In this document: positions 23,654-38,000 of the stretch, piece by piece
How the letters are laid out: every line of letters starts with the position of its first letter
Numbering within the stretch: position 1 is the stretch's first letter
Origin: Asterella californica
Taxonomy: Eukaryota; Streptophyta; Marchantiopsida; Marchantiales; Aytoniaceae
Direction of reading: 5' to 3'
NCBI GenBank assembly: GCA_036924285.1
Contig: JAYKYS010000010.1
Coordinates: 16,219,001 to 16,283,000 of the forward strand
Length of the DNA: 64,000 nucleotides
Made by a program: the position numbers and the translations under genes
The notes under the pieces: model-generated
The model's database searches: none
What the model saw: the letters and a program-made list of their open reading frames with translations, nothing else
Told to the model about the DNA's origin: nothing

Positions 23654-26600
23654 TCATTGACCCTCGTGGTCCTCCAAATCGTCTTCGCTCTCCTCGACCG
23701 TCTCAGAAAGGTCTTCATTTGCTCCTATCTGCTCTGAACCTAAGAACTCAGCTAGCTCCACAGTCTCACCTCTCTTCTTGAATAACTTCACTCGTTTCCC
23801 AGCAACTGGAAGTCTTAAGGGCGTGCCCTCTAGCTCTTGCAAGGAATAAGTAGCATTCTGATGTACATCAGAGACAAGGTACGGATCGAACCACCTTCTC
23901 GAAAACTTTCGAACTGTAGAGTGTTGGTTCTCCAACGTGCTATCGTATACCAACACACAGTCCTCAACTTGTATCAGTTTTGGTCGAAGTCTATGAGTCT
24001 TATCAAACCTCTCCTTGTTCCCTAATCGAGCCGCCTTCAGCCGTCGCTGTGCTTCAGCGAGATCCTCCTCTCTACATTCTAGCTGTCTGGTTCATAGTGA
24101 GAGAAGCTGCACACGGTCCATATTGTCCTCCCATGGCAAGGTAGCCCAGGTAGGAAAGTCTTCTTCTGCTGGCATCATTGGTTTCTGTCCTAACATTAAC
24201 TCAACAGGCATGTACCCTGTAGTAGAACAATGTGTTGTTCTATCCGCCCATAAAGCAAAAGGGAGTAACCTGGGCCACTCTCTATGCTTACCATCACACG
24301 CCTTCACCAAAGCCTGAACTATCGATGGATGTCCTCGCTCGCTCTTGCCAATCCCCTCTGGATTCATCGCAGTAGTAAGCTTGAGCTTCACACCATATCG
24401 AGCAAAAAACTCTTTCGCTTCCGTACCCCGTAGTTCTCCCCTATCTGCTCGTAGCCTTCCTACAGACCCATACCTGCAGATAATATCTTCAAGAACAAAC
24501 TTACATATCCCCTTTGTGGTCTTCGTCCTCAAAGCTCTCCCTTCTACAAAGTTGGAGAGATCCTCACGAGCCAGAACCAAATATCGCATGCCCCATAACC
24601 CTAGAGGCATTACCACCAAGTCGAGAACCCACTGGAAGTGAATGCAAGGCGGATAAGTTGGCACAAGACCGTCTCTATACCGGATCTTTGAGTAGAACTG
24701 ATAATGCAAGCAGGAGCTGACGTAGTTCACCACATCCTGATACAGACCTTTCCACCAGTACCTCTCCTTCAACTTGGTGTAGGTAGCCCAAATCCCTCGA
24801 TGTCCGGCCCATAAGGTATCATGGAACTCCTTCATTAGTTGCTGCTTAGTCTCTTGATCGTCCACTACCCGTATGAACATCCCATCTCTCCTCTGTGGTC
24901 GTCTCTAAAGATACCCATCATGCAGAAGATAGTTGTAAGCTTGTTTCCTTATCTCCCTGAACTCTACTTTGCTCCATCTCTCCTGCCTCTCCAACAAGCT
25001 CAGATAATATCCTATGTCACGAAGTCTACCTGTGTAAAGCTCCTCTCTAAACATCAAGGGCTCCAAGTTTGTAGCCCGTCGATTAACCTGACACTGAGCA
25101 TCCTGTCTCTCTTCTTCCTCAGCTTCTAAAATCATGACATCCTCATCCACAAATCGAGCCATTGACAACATATCTGCAACCATATTCTCCTTTCCTTTTA
25201 TATGCTTCAGTTCTGGATTCAAGCTTCTAATGTAGGCAATCCAACGTAACATTGCTATGTCTGGCGTGGTACAGTTGGATATCATGCCTAATAGAGGTAG
25301 ACAATCCGTTTCCATGACTACATGAGCACCAATCAGAAACTCACGATCTGTCTTCATTGCTGCCACCGCTCCCCACAACTCACGCTTCACCTGAGGATAA
25401 TCTCGTTGCCTGTCTGTCAAGATCCTAGCTCCAAACCTAGAGGTAAGCCGCAATCCATCCGCATCATCTTGATCTATCGCCCAGCCAATTGCCTTTGGGC
25501 TAGTATCTACTGTGACAATGACAGGTCTCTCACATCCATAGTCTACTCTTCTCAAAATAGACGGAGACTGTAGAGCCTCCTTCAACCTATTCATAGCTTC
25601 TCGATGGACTGAGGTCCATATAAACCTCTTACTCTTCCTTAATAATGCATACAAAGGCTCAGCAACATGAGCATAATGGGGAATGGATAAGCGATAAAAT
25701 ACACAAGCACCTAGAAAGCGTCGAACCTCCGTGATGTTCTTACAATCTGCCATCCTAGCTATAGCTTCAACCTTCTCGGGGTTCGGTCGTCTTCCAAAAG
25801 CGCCACATAGATGTCCAACCACTAAAATCTCAGACACACCAAACTTGGATTTAGCTCCTGACAAGGTGAGATGTACTTCCTCCAGACGAGTCAAAATACG
25901 TTCTACATCCTTGATATGATCTGCAACAAACCTTCTGCATCCATTCGCTTCATCCTTGTCTTCAACCGTGCAACCCTTTATAGGAATATCATCTAGAAAT
26001 GGAATGGTAACATCAGGCACAAACTCCCTTAGTACCTTATGCATCGCATTCTGCATATGAGCCACCGAGTTCGTCGCTCCTTGTGGAAGAGTACACATCC
26101 GCATCAATCCCAGGGGCGTACGCATAGTAGTTAAATCCCTACTCTCCACAGCCAGCTGGAACTGATCATAACCAGAATATAGATCTCCTATCGAATAGAT
26201 AGCTCTCCCTGCAAATGCCTCTACTACCTCTTCAATCACAGGACCCGTCCCAACGTTACGAATGGTTACATTATTCGCAGGCTGTAGGTCTTGAATAAAA
26301 TGCAAAGCTCCTGACTTCTTGGCCACAGTGAACCACCTGCTAGAATATGGCCTCATAGACGACTCAAGTATCCCCATCTGTACCTTCTCCTTCAACAACT
26401 CGATGAGTTTAAGCAATAAAGCACGAGGAACTGGGATCGGTTTCAGGTCCCAAGGCACATGAGGGATTGTGAATATAACCATAGGTGCTATAACCTGCGG
26501 GTCCACACAACCTATCTCCTCTGCTGAAAAAGAGAATGCTTTAGCATGCTTTACTACCATCTGTTCAAACACTGTCTTCTCGACCTCAGTCAAGAATTCA

Positions 26601-27268
26601 CCCCCTCCTATCTGGAGCTCCTTCAATGTCTCCTCAGTAAACTGGTGCCCTACTCGTCTATGATCACGCAATATAGGTTCAGTCCCCACTAACTGTACTT
26701 GTTGCTGGGAGTTAGCAGGTAGTTGAGCTGCTACCGGTCTTACCTTTCTTAGTACAGATTTGTACTTCGCATGGACGTCTGCTTCCTGAGGGAGTGCACA
26801 CCAACAACTTGCTTCTCTCCCTTCATTATTCTGCATCGGATGAAGAAAGAACTGCAGGTATGTAGCAATCTCCTTATATATGCATCGAGAGTGGATAGGG
26901 ATCACCACCACACTATTTTTCCCCTCCATCAATCTACTCACATTGTCTAACCAACCAACAGCTGACTGTACAGACATAAACTCTTCAAACAAACCAGAAA
27001 CCACTTCGTCTTCAGATAGAACTCCTACACGCCACAACCCTGATACCTGTTTCACCATCCATCTTTTTGTATTTTCCTCCATATCTTCAACTCTTGTAAA
27101 TCGGCTCCACCCATCTGTCTCAAACATCAGCAATCCAGATTGCCAACTCTGTACACCACACATGTATCCAGACCTTTGTACATGTCTCGCTTCCAACTCT
27201 GACGGGACCTCAACAGTAGGTTCTACACCCCTGTCTTCCCGCTCTACAGGAGTGGATTGCGAAAAACC
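23654..27268 (-). pseudogene. Element A pol: reverse transcriptase, RNase H, integrase (two stops)
   Basis: One continuous minus-strand frame from the gag/pol overlap to the stop at 23,654, interrupted by two in-frame stops: TAG at 24,905-24,907 (aligned to Trp in element B) and TGA at 24,092-24,094 (aligned to Arg). The order matches B: acidic N-terminus, reverse transcriptase with PFLDDIPIKGC as active site, RNase H (VTVDTS, ELWG, ETDC, ADMLS), the integrase zinc-binding region (one Cys of the CxxC pair reads CLHYQ instead of CxxCQ), catalytic core and a C-terminal module reading DPY where B has GPY. Pol is in the -1 frame relative to gag-protease. With the stops and the changed zinc ligand the copy should be inactive. 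Confidence 0.9.
27262..27268 (-). promoter_or_regulatory. Candidate -1 frameshift site of element A
   Basis: GGTTTTT at the end of gag-protease, read as G-GTT-TTT in the gag frame. Pol is open in the -1 frame from here. Elements B (GGATTTT) and C (GGGTTTT) have the same pattern at the aligned position. Confidence 0.5.
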
Positions 27269-27650
27269 TTACATCTCTTCGTCTGAGAATCTCTAAGGGT
27301 TTGTCTGTTCCGCTCATGTCTTGAACGAACCGTCAAAAACTGTACTGAGTACTTGTCATCAGGACTCCGAACTCTAGCATAATGAGACCCATCGTTCATC
27401 ACCTTTGTCTCCATCCGAACAGCGGTGATGTATGGTTGGTCCAGTATGACAGGATAGGAGGCCGATGACTGTACAAAGAAATGCTGATCAACCTCTACAT
27501 CCCCAATCCTTACACGCATATTGGGACAAGCTCCGTATAACTCACCCTTTTGGTTATTTGCAGCTCGAAGCACCCAACCATGATTCCTTTCGATTGGCCA
27601 CTGTCCCTTTTCTTACACCTCCTTGGAAATGATGTTGATCTCCGACCCGT

Positions 27651-29025
27651 TGTCGCGCCATTTGGCGGCTACATGCTTGACTTCTACTCCGACGCTTAGG
27701 TTTGGTAGTTCTAGAAGTTAGCTCATATTACTTCTAGTCCTTTATGTATATGTTTGACACCTTTGCATACGGTGTTAACACTATTTTGAGTCCTAGTAGG
27801 CTGATAGTATGTTAGTTATCTTGTTCAAGCATTTGTGCGCTTGTGCAAGTGACTTCTTACTTGTCTATGAGGTTCAATGTACATAACTTAGGGTTTCCAT
27901 GCTGATAGGGGTTTGAGCTCATGGGTTGTACTTACTTGTCGCCCATGCACGCTTTCTAGCTTATTTAAGTTATTTTTCGGGGCTACGTGTCGTTTTAGGT
28001 AGTTTAAGTATTACGCTGGCACTCTAGGGGGCTTGACGTGGTAGCCTATGAGTGTAGATAAGTTACCAGGTAGTTTAAGGCACAAAAGGACAGTCAAGTG
28101 GAGCTATGAACTCCCATTGGTCCATTTTTGTCTTTTGTAAAACTCTAAGTTTAGAAACAGAGCTCTAGAGGAGAGTTCGAGCATTTGGTGAGGTATCTTC
28201 GAAATCTGAGAGCACAGGAAGAGAGAGCTCGTCGTGCCAAGCACTGTCAGTGAAATTTTTGCTCGATTTGGATCAATAAACAAAGAGTTATGCCCAATTG
28301 AAGTTCGGATTGTGCCAAAATTGCATCACTTTTGTTGATTTTGGGGTTTTCGGTGCCAATTGCAGCAGAATTGAGGAAATCACTTCAAAACTTCGTGGTT
28401 GCGTTCACTGTCAGGAGGGCTACGACTGTCCAAAAAGTTTTTCGAATCATTTGAGTGATTGAGTAATTCAGGGCGGCCGCTGAAGCAGAGGGGGTCTGAA
28501 AATCTCTTAATCTAGAGCAGCGACTTTAGAGAAGGAGATCTGGAGTTCTACAAACAATCAGGAGTCCCAACTTCACAGGGATGTTCAGCATCCTGTAGAC
28601 TTCAAATACTGTGAGAAGATTTGAAATTCATCGAGCCAATTCTTTGTTCTATGTCTGAATAGCTGTCTAGGTACTAGAAATTGCCATAATTCTCTTATTC
28701 AGAACTTTTCTGTCAACATCTCGGTGCTAGAATTCAATCTCAGGCTGAAACTTCGTGTGTGTGTTCAGTAGTGCCTCATTTACATGTAGGGGAAGTTTAG
28801 AAGTCTAAACCTTCATAGTTTTCCTCTCTTTGAGTGTCAAAGTTCACCGCTTAAGTCTATTACTACCAGTGAGACCTAAATTTCGCTTTTTGAGCATATC
28901 AGAGGATCCTACACTCATGTATGAGTGTTTATAGCTCCTGTTGTGACCTGAAAGCCAACCTCTTAAGTAAACAACCACAGCCAGAAGCCCGGCGCTTTCC
29001 TAGGTAGACGGATCACACTCCGACA
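27651..29025 (+). mobile_element. Solo LTR G (C family) in element A protease
   Basis: A 1375-bp LTR starts TGTCGCGCCATTTGGCGG and ends CACTCCGACA. It is homologous over its length to the element C LTRs and is flanked by the 4-bp duplication CCGT (27,647-27,650 and 29,026-29,029). No internal sequence is present, so it is a solo LTR, formed by recombination between the two LTRs of a former full element. It splits the protease right at its DHG motif. It is more diverged from C's LTRs than those are from each other. Confidence 0.93.
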
Positions 29026-32000
29026 CCGTGATCCACAAGTGCAGGTACTGGCTCAGTAAGTCCTCCAAGCCGAACTTGCGTCTCTGTTGTCGCTCTTGCC
29101 CAGTGCTTGTCCTTGAAATCGCTGTCTGCGTCTGACCCATCCTCTTCAAACTCTTCATCTTCATTCTCAATAACAGCAGGACCAGCAACCCATACCTCAT
29201 ACTTATCATCTCCGAACTGATCAACACCAATAGCATCTACTGCTCCAACCATCTGACTACTTACTTGTTCAGTCAATACCTGTCTCTTTCTCTTCATGAT
29301 GTCTATTATCAACTCATGAAACTCTCTCTTTGCGATACCAAGCACTTCACGAAGAGTAAACTCAACTCTAGCATCCAAAATGCGTTGCTCTAGAACAGCA
29401 CGCAAGTCTGTTGTTGTTTCGATGTCTGCCGCTAACTTGTAAGCTGGACCTTTCCCCTTCTCCTGTGCTGTAAACCTCTTTCCCCGTACTCTATCTGTAG
29501 CAGTAGTCTCCTGTGTCAAATCCTGCACACCTTCCATAGGATCTACTACAGGTGGTGGAGCTGTAGAGGTAGAAGGTATATCCTCTACAGCAGGAAATCT
29601 TCCAGCTGGTACAGATGGTGATGGTTCCGCTGCTCTCCTCCTTGTAACCCTCCGACGGTCACTGTCTTCTGGTACTCCTGCATCTAAATCAGAAGCGTCC
29701 CGTCTTCTTTTGTCTTCGATCATGGCATCTTGTTCACCACTCGTCTCTAAAAACGCTCGAATAGAAGTTGCATCTACTGGGTCTCTCCATCCAGTAGCTC
29801 TCCTAATGCTTTCAGCACCTCTCTTCATCATTTCAACCGGAACCTCAACAGCCTGCTCAACCATAGTTGGATTAGAGCGCACCTCAACTCTCCCAGTATA
29901 TACATCAGCCTCTGCAGAACCCGCAGTCATCGCTGTAGTATTCGCACCAGTAAGTGCTGGAAGAGAACTCCTCATTCCTCCTCTTCCAAAATATGTGTTC
30001 AGAGGCTGCCCAGTGGCGGTTAGATACAACCTGTTGTTCTGATAGTTGACTACGCCCTCTCGCAAGGCAACCGTCAAGTCTTGACAGTCTCCTCTGAGAT
30101 GATCTGGACTATCACACCAAATACATCTCCTGGTAAAGGTTCCTCCTACAGGTCGGGCACCTGGTGCAACAGGTTGTTGATCTCTCCTCAAGTATGCCAT
30201 CTCAACCCTCAAATCTCTCAACTGTTGAGTAAGTTCTTCTATCAAGTTATGTTGATTTCGGTTCTCAACAGGTCGCTGCTGCTGTATAGGTCCTCTCTGT
30301 GCTGGGATAGGTACTGCAGGCGCTTGAGGAACCACTTGGGGAACCACTATAGGTGCTTGAGGAATCACAATAGGTGCTTGAGGTATTGCAGGAGGAGCTA
30401 CATGAACATGAGGAGCTACTCTCTGCTCTGGCAAGGTCTCTGGCTGCAGTACCATCCTACCACGACGTTGTCTAGCAAGGGTGGATACTGCTTCCTCTAC
30501 TCTCCTCCAATCAGATGTAACTCCTCCTTCAGTCCCTCGATCAGCCAACATGAAACAAAGCCTATCTGCTGTGAACTCATTCAGAGCCCCTAAGAACAAC
30601 TCTGTCTTCCTAGCATCCAACGTCAACCTCTCCAGACCAGAAAGCTGAGAGTACCTCTTCTCAAATTCACGGATCACTTCATTCAATCCCATGGAACGTT
30701 CGGGCTGACGCTCTATCCAATCCATGAGAGTTCTTCTGGTGACTCTTTCAGAGTCCTCTTTTAGAAATTCTTCTCTCAGTGCGCGTTCAAACAAAGTCCA
30801 CCCACCTAAATGTCTTCTCTGTAAATTTCTAACCTTCTCTCTCAATTCAGGGACAACAGTCAACTCAAAGCTTAGAATTACCTCAACTTCAGGTGCCCTG
30901 ACCAACTCCATTTCACCCACATACTCCCGCAGGTACCTAGTAACATCTCTTTCATCAAATCGCTCACATCGACCAACAGTTGCTTGTAACGCTGTCGTAG
31001 CGAGAGCCTTTCCTTTGAGCAAGGGCGTACCTTCTGGCTGTGGCTAGCGATCGTTGCACAGCAGAGCGACTAGTATCTCGTAGATTTCTCTCTAACTTCC
31101 TCGATAACTAAGCACTTTCTTTCTCTCAATAAAGGGTCAAGATAACTACATGAAAACGTTGGATGATCATGGGCACGACAAACGGGATATGTGATGACAT
31201 GATCTCTCGGTAGTATTCCTCTCCGAAGTTTCTCACTACTAGGGCTTCGTACATGGCTTTGGGTCGACAGATGTGTCTTATCTCGCACTGGGTGTTAAAG
31301 TTTACAGGAGGGAGCTGATTTAGATCCATCCTTCGTTAGATGAGGATAAAGACGGTGAGATCCCATTCTTGGCCGTAAGTGACAACAGGTAAGATCACAG
31401 GGACCGGCGAGAGCATGACTTGCGCGGTAAAGTTATGCCCGAAGGATCCTATTAGAAACTGTTGAAAGTGAACTCGTTTCATATACATCAGTTTAATCGA
31501 GAAAGGGTTTCGAAAAGGGAATCTGGACGGTAAGTAGAGTCCTTCGTCCATCTCTCACAACATGTGCACTCCAACTACAAAGGTATCTCGATCCATAAAA
31601 CTCTGATTCAATCTCATAGGATCACCACGATCTCTCCACGAACAATCTCTTGGATTTTTCCCCAGGTCGAATGCCTCCACACAGGTCACTCCCCTTTGCT
31701 TAAAAGTTTCGAACACAAAACAAGGATAGGTGCAAGCTCCCTAACCAAGCAACCCAAGCCTCACGGACCGATGAGGTGGCACACATGCACATCGCATGTT
31801 TGGTGCCGTCATACTCATCCACGTGTGGGTCTTCTGGGTGAAAGGTTCTAATGCATGCACCGTAACGTGTCCCAAAAACCAGAGACTAGACTAGACAGGT
31901 AGTCGACTCTACAGGTCAAGGATCGCACTTTGCCACGTTGAGTGCGAACCTGACAACCACATGACGTGGTTACAACGTAGGCCGCTAAAGTCTCATCTAT

Positions 32001-32639
32001 GCCTAGAATACGCCAAAGCAATACAAACGTCACACTGGATACTTTTCTGCCAGCTGCCGCTATTGTGTCGGATATTTTGTGCGTGAAGGATGTCCAGGAA
32101 AACGCGAGGTTCCTGGCTGTGGAGATGCTGTGTGTCGAACAAGACAAGACAGAGAAGAACAACCACAAAAACGAACGTGCAATATATACCACTCCAAATG
32201 TATGTACACTACCGTTTCTTTCTCCTAACAGCACAAACTGAGGAACAGACCAGAGCGGTCTGTAACCTACTTCAGAAGCCCTAAAACAAACTCCTGAATC
32301 GCAACCCTAGCCCGAAATCGCCGAAGCGTAGCTCAAAGCAAGAGAAACTTCCCTTTGCTAACAACCAGAGCCACAACAGTATCATGCGATCCAAACCCAA
32401 GTCCAAACCACATCCACACACTAGCTCTTGGCTAAAGCTAGCTACCACAAGCCATACACAACCAACTAAGTCCTTAACGAACTCAAAAGGACGAAACCTG
32501 TAGCGAAGGAACCGAAAAAGACCTATCTGGGAACTTTCTCCTTTCGTCAAACGATCTTCAAATGTTGATAGGGTCTCCTTCCCTGACTCCGTTGGCCCAA
32601 GAAACCTTCAGATCCGACTCCCGATAGTGGAGATATCGC

Positions 32640-33420
32640 CGATTTTCGGTCGCAGGTGACCGAACCTTCAAAAACTCCTCCCTGCGGCTTAAAACCGCTC
32701 ACACCGCACAAACGGATCGTCCAAACTGATATCCGTCTTCGCTGGTAGGTAGATCTGGCTACCCTAAACCCAACGAGACTCCAAACAAGTCGTTTGGAGT
32801 TCCCCTTGCAAAACCACGCAAGAAATTTGGTCGCAGGTTGCAAAAAACTGACGTAAATCGGCTCCCTGCGGCTCAAACTTGCTCACCACACCCAAACCAA
32901 CAATCCAATCCACGTATAGTCTTCTCCTATGAGTAGATGAAGACTCCCTGATCGCGTAGGCACCAAGAACGAAGAGCTTGGCTCACCTATCGCGAAGAAC
33001 AGCCCAACCTCAGGTCGCAGGTGAACGAAAATCTGATGTAAGCGCTTCCCTGCGAGCCAATTTCACTCAGAACTTCCAAACCGCCCGATGAAAACTGGTA
33101 TCATCTTCAATTTCCTGTAGAACTCGGTGTTCTGATCCCGATGGATCCAAGGACAGCAAGTTTGGACTCCGGAACGGCCCGAACGATCCAACTCTCCTTC
33201 ACAGGTAACTGAAAACTCCAAATCTGCTTCCTGCGTCTCAATTTCACTCAGTACGCATTCCCCGATCCCTCTCTTCCAAAACCGTTTGAACCAATGCGTA
33301 GCCTGCACAGATCTGAACCCAACGACGCCTTGCGCGCTTGCATTGGACTCCTAAATCTCCCGAACCGTCCGTTGACAGGTCGCAGGTGCAAGCTAGCCCC
33401 TTAAGCAGCCCTCTTGCAAC
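32640..33420. repeat. Diverged array of about 180-bp units
   Basis: About five units recur near 32,650, 32,831, 33,014, 33,202 and 33,376. Each has a GGTCGCAGGT-like opening, several have a CTGACGTAA-like word, and most have a CTCCCTGCGGCTC-like phrase. Divergence between units is substantial. Confidence 0.6.
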
Positions 33421-33509
33421 AGTCTGTACGTACGAAGTTCAACACTCAATAATAAGAAGCAGGCCCCTTGCGTCTTTGATATAATGCCTGGAGCCCTAAA
33501 TACCCAGTC

Positions 33510-34010
33510 AGCAAGTAACCAGGAGCCTAGCTTGATTTTACTTTCTTCCGAATCGCATAACTTCTTCTCTGGATGTCCAAACGAAGTAAACAAGATGCCC
33601 ATGGAAAGCTGACAGCGAGCTCTACCCATCTATGTGATGAAAGTGAAGATCCGAAGTTGCGCCAAAAGCCGGTAAGCTGGGGCCTAGCTTGTTTTCTCCA
33701 TCTTTCGAGTCCTGTAACTTCTCCACTAGGCGTCCAAACGAAGTAGATGAAGTGCCTATGGAAAGCTGACAAGGAGCTCTATCCACTGGTGCGATAAAAA
33801 TGAAGATTCAAAGTGGTGCCAAAAACCCGTAAGCTGGGGCCTAGCTTGTTTTCTCCATCTTTCGAGTCCTGTAACTTCTCCACTAGGCGTCCAAACGAAG
33901 TAGACAAAGTGCCTATGGAAAGCTGACAAGGAGCTCTACCCATCTATGCGATGAAAATGGAGACCTGAAATTGTGCCAAAAACCCGTAAGCTGGGGCCTA
34001 GCTTGTCTTC
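33510..34010. repeat. Tandem array of about 158-bp units
   Basis: The phrase GTAAGCTGGGGCCTAGCTTG recurs at about 33,672, 33,829 and 33,987, with a more diverged unit starting near 33,511. The units also share GTCCAAACGAAGTA and CTATGGAAAGCTGACA. Confidence 0.85.
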
Positions 34011-35050
34011 TCGTGAGTGTCTTTGGAGCGACAAGCATCGAAGTTTGAATTTCAGATAGGAGCCGGTCCACGACACGACACCGCTAACAAGACTCGGGAC
34101 CTGGACTAGATACAGTTGCCGATACAACTCGACAGAAAAACAGCGAACTTTCACACATGATAGTTACAAATCTACAGCTTAGTCTCCTCTCAAACTTGCC
34201 ACGTAGGTAGGATACTAGAATCCTTACTTACAGGTCAAATTTCAGGAAGATCTGACGGCTAGATCTTCTCCCACAATTAACACAAATCCACAGAAACTAA
34301 CACGCACTTCCAATCTCAGATTCAGGACAGAAGCTTCTTCGCCTAAATGAACCGTCCACTTCCACTCAAACTTCCTGTGCTATCAATTCAGAAGGTAAAC
34401 TCACTACTCAGGAAATTTGAGCCGATTTGACCGTTCGGATCAACCTCCATAAATCTGCAAAGTTGCTGCTCCAGATTGAGAGCGTTCTGCACCCCGTCGC
34501 CTTCAAATCGCCATTGCGCTCAATCCGCAGAACATCCGGTGGTGAAATTTGTGGTCAGAGCTTCAGCAACTACCAAACTACAAGCTCATGAAATCTGGTC
34601 TCAATCTGACGGCTCAATCACTCAAACTCCTTAATCTTACAATCGGAAGAGAAACTCTTGTACTCTCATCACTCTATGAACTTCAAATCGTCATAACGTA
34701 TGCCCTGGACCTCCAAATCGAGTGAAATTTGTGGTCAGATTGCTCCTCCCGTCGAGAGCTCTTCGCCCATGCCCTCTTATCTCCAAAATCCCATCGTCAA
34801 AGTGCCCCGATCCTCCCAGAGCGCGTACTTAGGTAGAGGACAAGTTACCTTCACTTTTTGGAGGACCAATGAGAAGTTAAAGGACCCCACCTTGTCCCTT
34901 TGCACCCCATCGAGCCCTCCAACAGATAATAGAGCATTCTAAGCTCATAAGAGCAAAGTTTTAGATCCCATTACACCACAACTTCTACAATTGTGTGCAA
35001 AACACACTTATACGCGTAATTTACATACTAACTGGTCCCACAACAGGACA

Positions 35051-35062
35051 TTCACCCCCTCC
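35051..35062 (-). other. Polypurine tract of element B
   Basis: The sequence is identical to that of element A (GGAGGGGGTGAA in element direction) and directly abuts the 3' LTR. Confidence 0.87.
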
Positions 35063-35095
35063 AAACCTGCACATCCTCTGGTATGTGCCAACTTG

Positions 35096-38000
35096 TTATC
35101 CATAGTCATCATCATATCCCTCATCGTGCTCCGAATTGTCAGGTTCGTCATCATCTTCCCTCGCATAAGGTCTGGAAAGATGAGAATCAGACTCGAGAAG
35201 TTCATCGAAATCAAGAAATCCTTCACGTCTTCGGAAGACCTTGACCCTTTTACCAGCAATGGGTAACTTCAAGAGTGTACCATCCAATTCTCGCAAACCA
35301 TATGTGGCATTGTCGTGAACGACAACAACAACATAAGGACCAAACCAACGTCGTGCAAACTTCTTGACAGTGCTGTGTTGGTTATCCAAACTGTTGTCAT
35401 ATACTATGACCCAGTCACCTTGGTGGATCGGCTTCTTTCGCAGTCGATGTGTTTTGTCGAACCGCTCTTTGTTCTTCAACCTCGCCTCTTTGAGTTTGAC
35501 CAATGCTTCTTCGAGGTCCTCCTCATGTCGCTCAAGCTGCTGAATTCGTAGTGCCAATAGTCCTTTCCTATCAGAACCATCCTCCCAAGGTAGACATACC
35601 CAAGTAGGAACGTCTCCTTCCGCTGGCATGATAAGTTTTAGACCGGTCATCAATTCTGTAGGCATGTAACCAGTGACAGTACTATAAGTAGTTCTATCAG
35701 CCCACAACGCAAAAGGAAGAAGTCTAGGCCAGTCCCCATGACGCCCCTTGCACGCTTTCACTAATGCTTGGATGATTGGCGGGTGCCCTCGTTCACTTTT
35801 CCCATTCGCTTCCGGGTTCATCGAAGTGGTCAACTTCAATCGTATTCCATATCTGTTGAAGAACTCACGTGCTTCATCTGCATTCAACTCTCCTCTATCT
35901 ACACGGATTCTCCCCACGCTTCCATATCTAGAAACTATATCTTCTAATATGAATCGACAGACAGGTTCAGTAGCTTTGGTGCGTAGAGCCCTCCCTTCTA
36001 CAAAGTTAGATAGCTCTTCCCGAGCCAAAACTAAATGATGCATGCCCCAAATTCCTGGTGGCATGGCAACCAAATCCAAAACCCATTGGAAATGAATGGA
36101 CAAGGGATATGTGGATCTCAATCCATCTCTATACCGAATCTTGGATTGGAATTGACATTCAATGCATGACCCAACAAACTTCTCTACATCTCGATACAAT
36201 CCTTTCCACCAATACCTCTCCTTGATCTTGGTAAAGGTCGTCCATGTACCTCGATGACCTGCCCATAAGGTATCATGAAATTGTTCGAGTACTTGTTTCT
36301 TGGTCTCTGCATCATCCACTACTCTCAAGGGTACTCCATCTCTCCTCTTTGGCCTCTTCCATAGATATCCATCTCGTAATAGATAGCCATAGGCCTGATG
36401 TCGTATCTCCTTGAAGACTTTCTCCGTCCATTCTTCATACTTCTGAAGAGTGCTTAGATAGCGTCCGATTTCTTTGAGCCTCCCACAGTAGAGTTCTTCC
36501 TTGAAAGGAAGAACACCATCCAAGCGACTCCGGTCCTCGCTTGATAGTTGTAGAACTTGCCCCTCCTCTGCATCATCTTCATCCATATCTTCCGCCTCCA
36601 TATCTTCTTCCTGAGAGTACCTAGCTCTAGACAACATGTCTGCCATCGAGTTCATCTTCCCTGCTATGTGTCTCAACTCTGGGTTCAACGACCTAATGTA
36701 AGCTATCCAACGTAACATAGCAATATCAGGCGTTGTGCAGTTTGCTATCATTCCCAACAAAGGTAAGCAATCAGTTTCAAGTAGTACATGTGCTCCAATG
36801 AGATACTCCTTCTCAGCTTTCATTGCAGTTACAACGCCCCAGAGCTCTCGTTTGACTTGAGGATATCTCCTTTGTCGATCTGTAAGTATGCGAGCACCAA
36901 ATCTTGTTGCAAACCTCTTTTCCTCACCATCATCCTGCCCTATTGCCCAACCTATAGCGATAGGACTAGTATCAACAGTAACGACTATGGGTCTACCACA
37001 ATCATAGCTCAACTGTCGTAGAACTGGTGGTGATTTCAATGCTTCTTTTAGTCGCACCATAGCGACCCTCTGCTCCTCACCCCAAGTGAACCTTCTTCGC
37101 TTCCTCAGCAACTCATACAACGGTTCAGACATGTGACCAAAATGAGGAATCCACACTCGATAGAACAAACAAGCTCCCAAGAATCTCCTAACCTCTGTGG
37201 TGTTGGCACAATCTTTCATCCTCCCTATGGTATCAACCTTTGATGGGTTCGGACGTCGGCCAAAAGCTCCACAAAGATGACCAACAACAACAATCTCTGG
37301 TACTCCAAAGCTCGACTTCTCTGCTGAAAGAGTGAGATTTACCTCCTCAAGCCTTGCTAAGATCATCTCCACATCGTGAATATGATCAATCACAAATCTT
37401 CGACATCCATCCTCAGTCAGCTTCTCATCCTTGTCTTCGACCGCACACCCTTTCATAGGAATATCATCTATGAAAGGTATGGTCTTCTCCGGAATGAATT
37501 CTCTCAAAATCCTATTCATTGCATTTTGCACATGAGCAATAGAGTTTGTCGCTCCTTGCGGTAATGTGCACATCCTTACAAGCCCAAGCGGAGTACGCAT
37601 GGTGGTGAGATCTCTGCTCTCCATTGCCAACTGGAACTGATCATACCCAGAGTATAAATCTCCAATCGAGTAGATAGCACGGCCAGCAAAAGCTTCTGCA
37701 ACTTCATCTACTATGGGTCCTGATCCCATGTTCCGAATAGTCACCTTGTTAGCATGTTGCATGTCTTGGATGAACCTAAGAGCCCCTGACTTCTTAGGTA
37801 CAGTAAACCACCGACTCGAGTAAGGTCCCATAGATGGCTCTAAAATACCCGTGCGTATCTTCTCTTTCAACAATTCAACAAGTTTTGGCAACATCGCTCG
37901 TGGCACAGGTATAGGCTTCAAGTCCCAAGGTACATGTGGTACTGTGAAGATCACCATGGGTGCTACGACACTGGTATCTGCACATCCAATCTCTTCCGCA

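Larger units (their letters stand above)
32061..34080. mobile_element. Probable solo LTR J within B's left LTR
   Basis: This 2.02-kb block is absent from B's right LTR, where the flanks join as GCCGCTAAC. It is bounded by CCGC on both sides (32,057-32,060 and 34,081-34,084), which fits the 4-bp CG-centred target duplications of the other elements, and its right end is CGACA as in theirs. Its left end (TATTGTGTCGG) is not a clean TGTCG. The other reading is that the right LTR lost this block by recombination between the short CCGCTA repeats. It contains two internal repeat arrays and no coding sequence. Confidence 0.55.
30993..35050 (-). repeat. Element B left (3') LTR, 4058 bp, with about 2 kb extra
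   Basis: It matches the right LTR from both ends. In the middle it carries 32,061-34,080, which the right LTR lacks. Several open frames of 60-130 codons in it (31,070-32,876) are repeated in the right LTR or antisense to each other and encode no known domain, so they are chance frames. Confidence 0.92.

Noticed and set aside
31070..32876. Series of open frames of 60-128 codons, nearly all duplicated at 41,171-42,260
   Set aside because: They lie in the two LTRs of element B, so their duplication reflects the LTR pair and not a gene family. No domain is seen.
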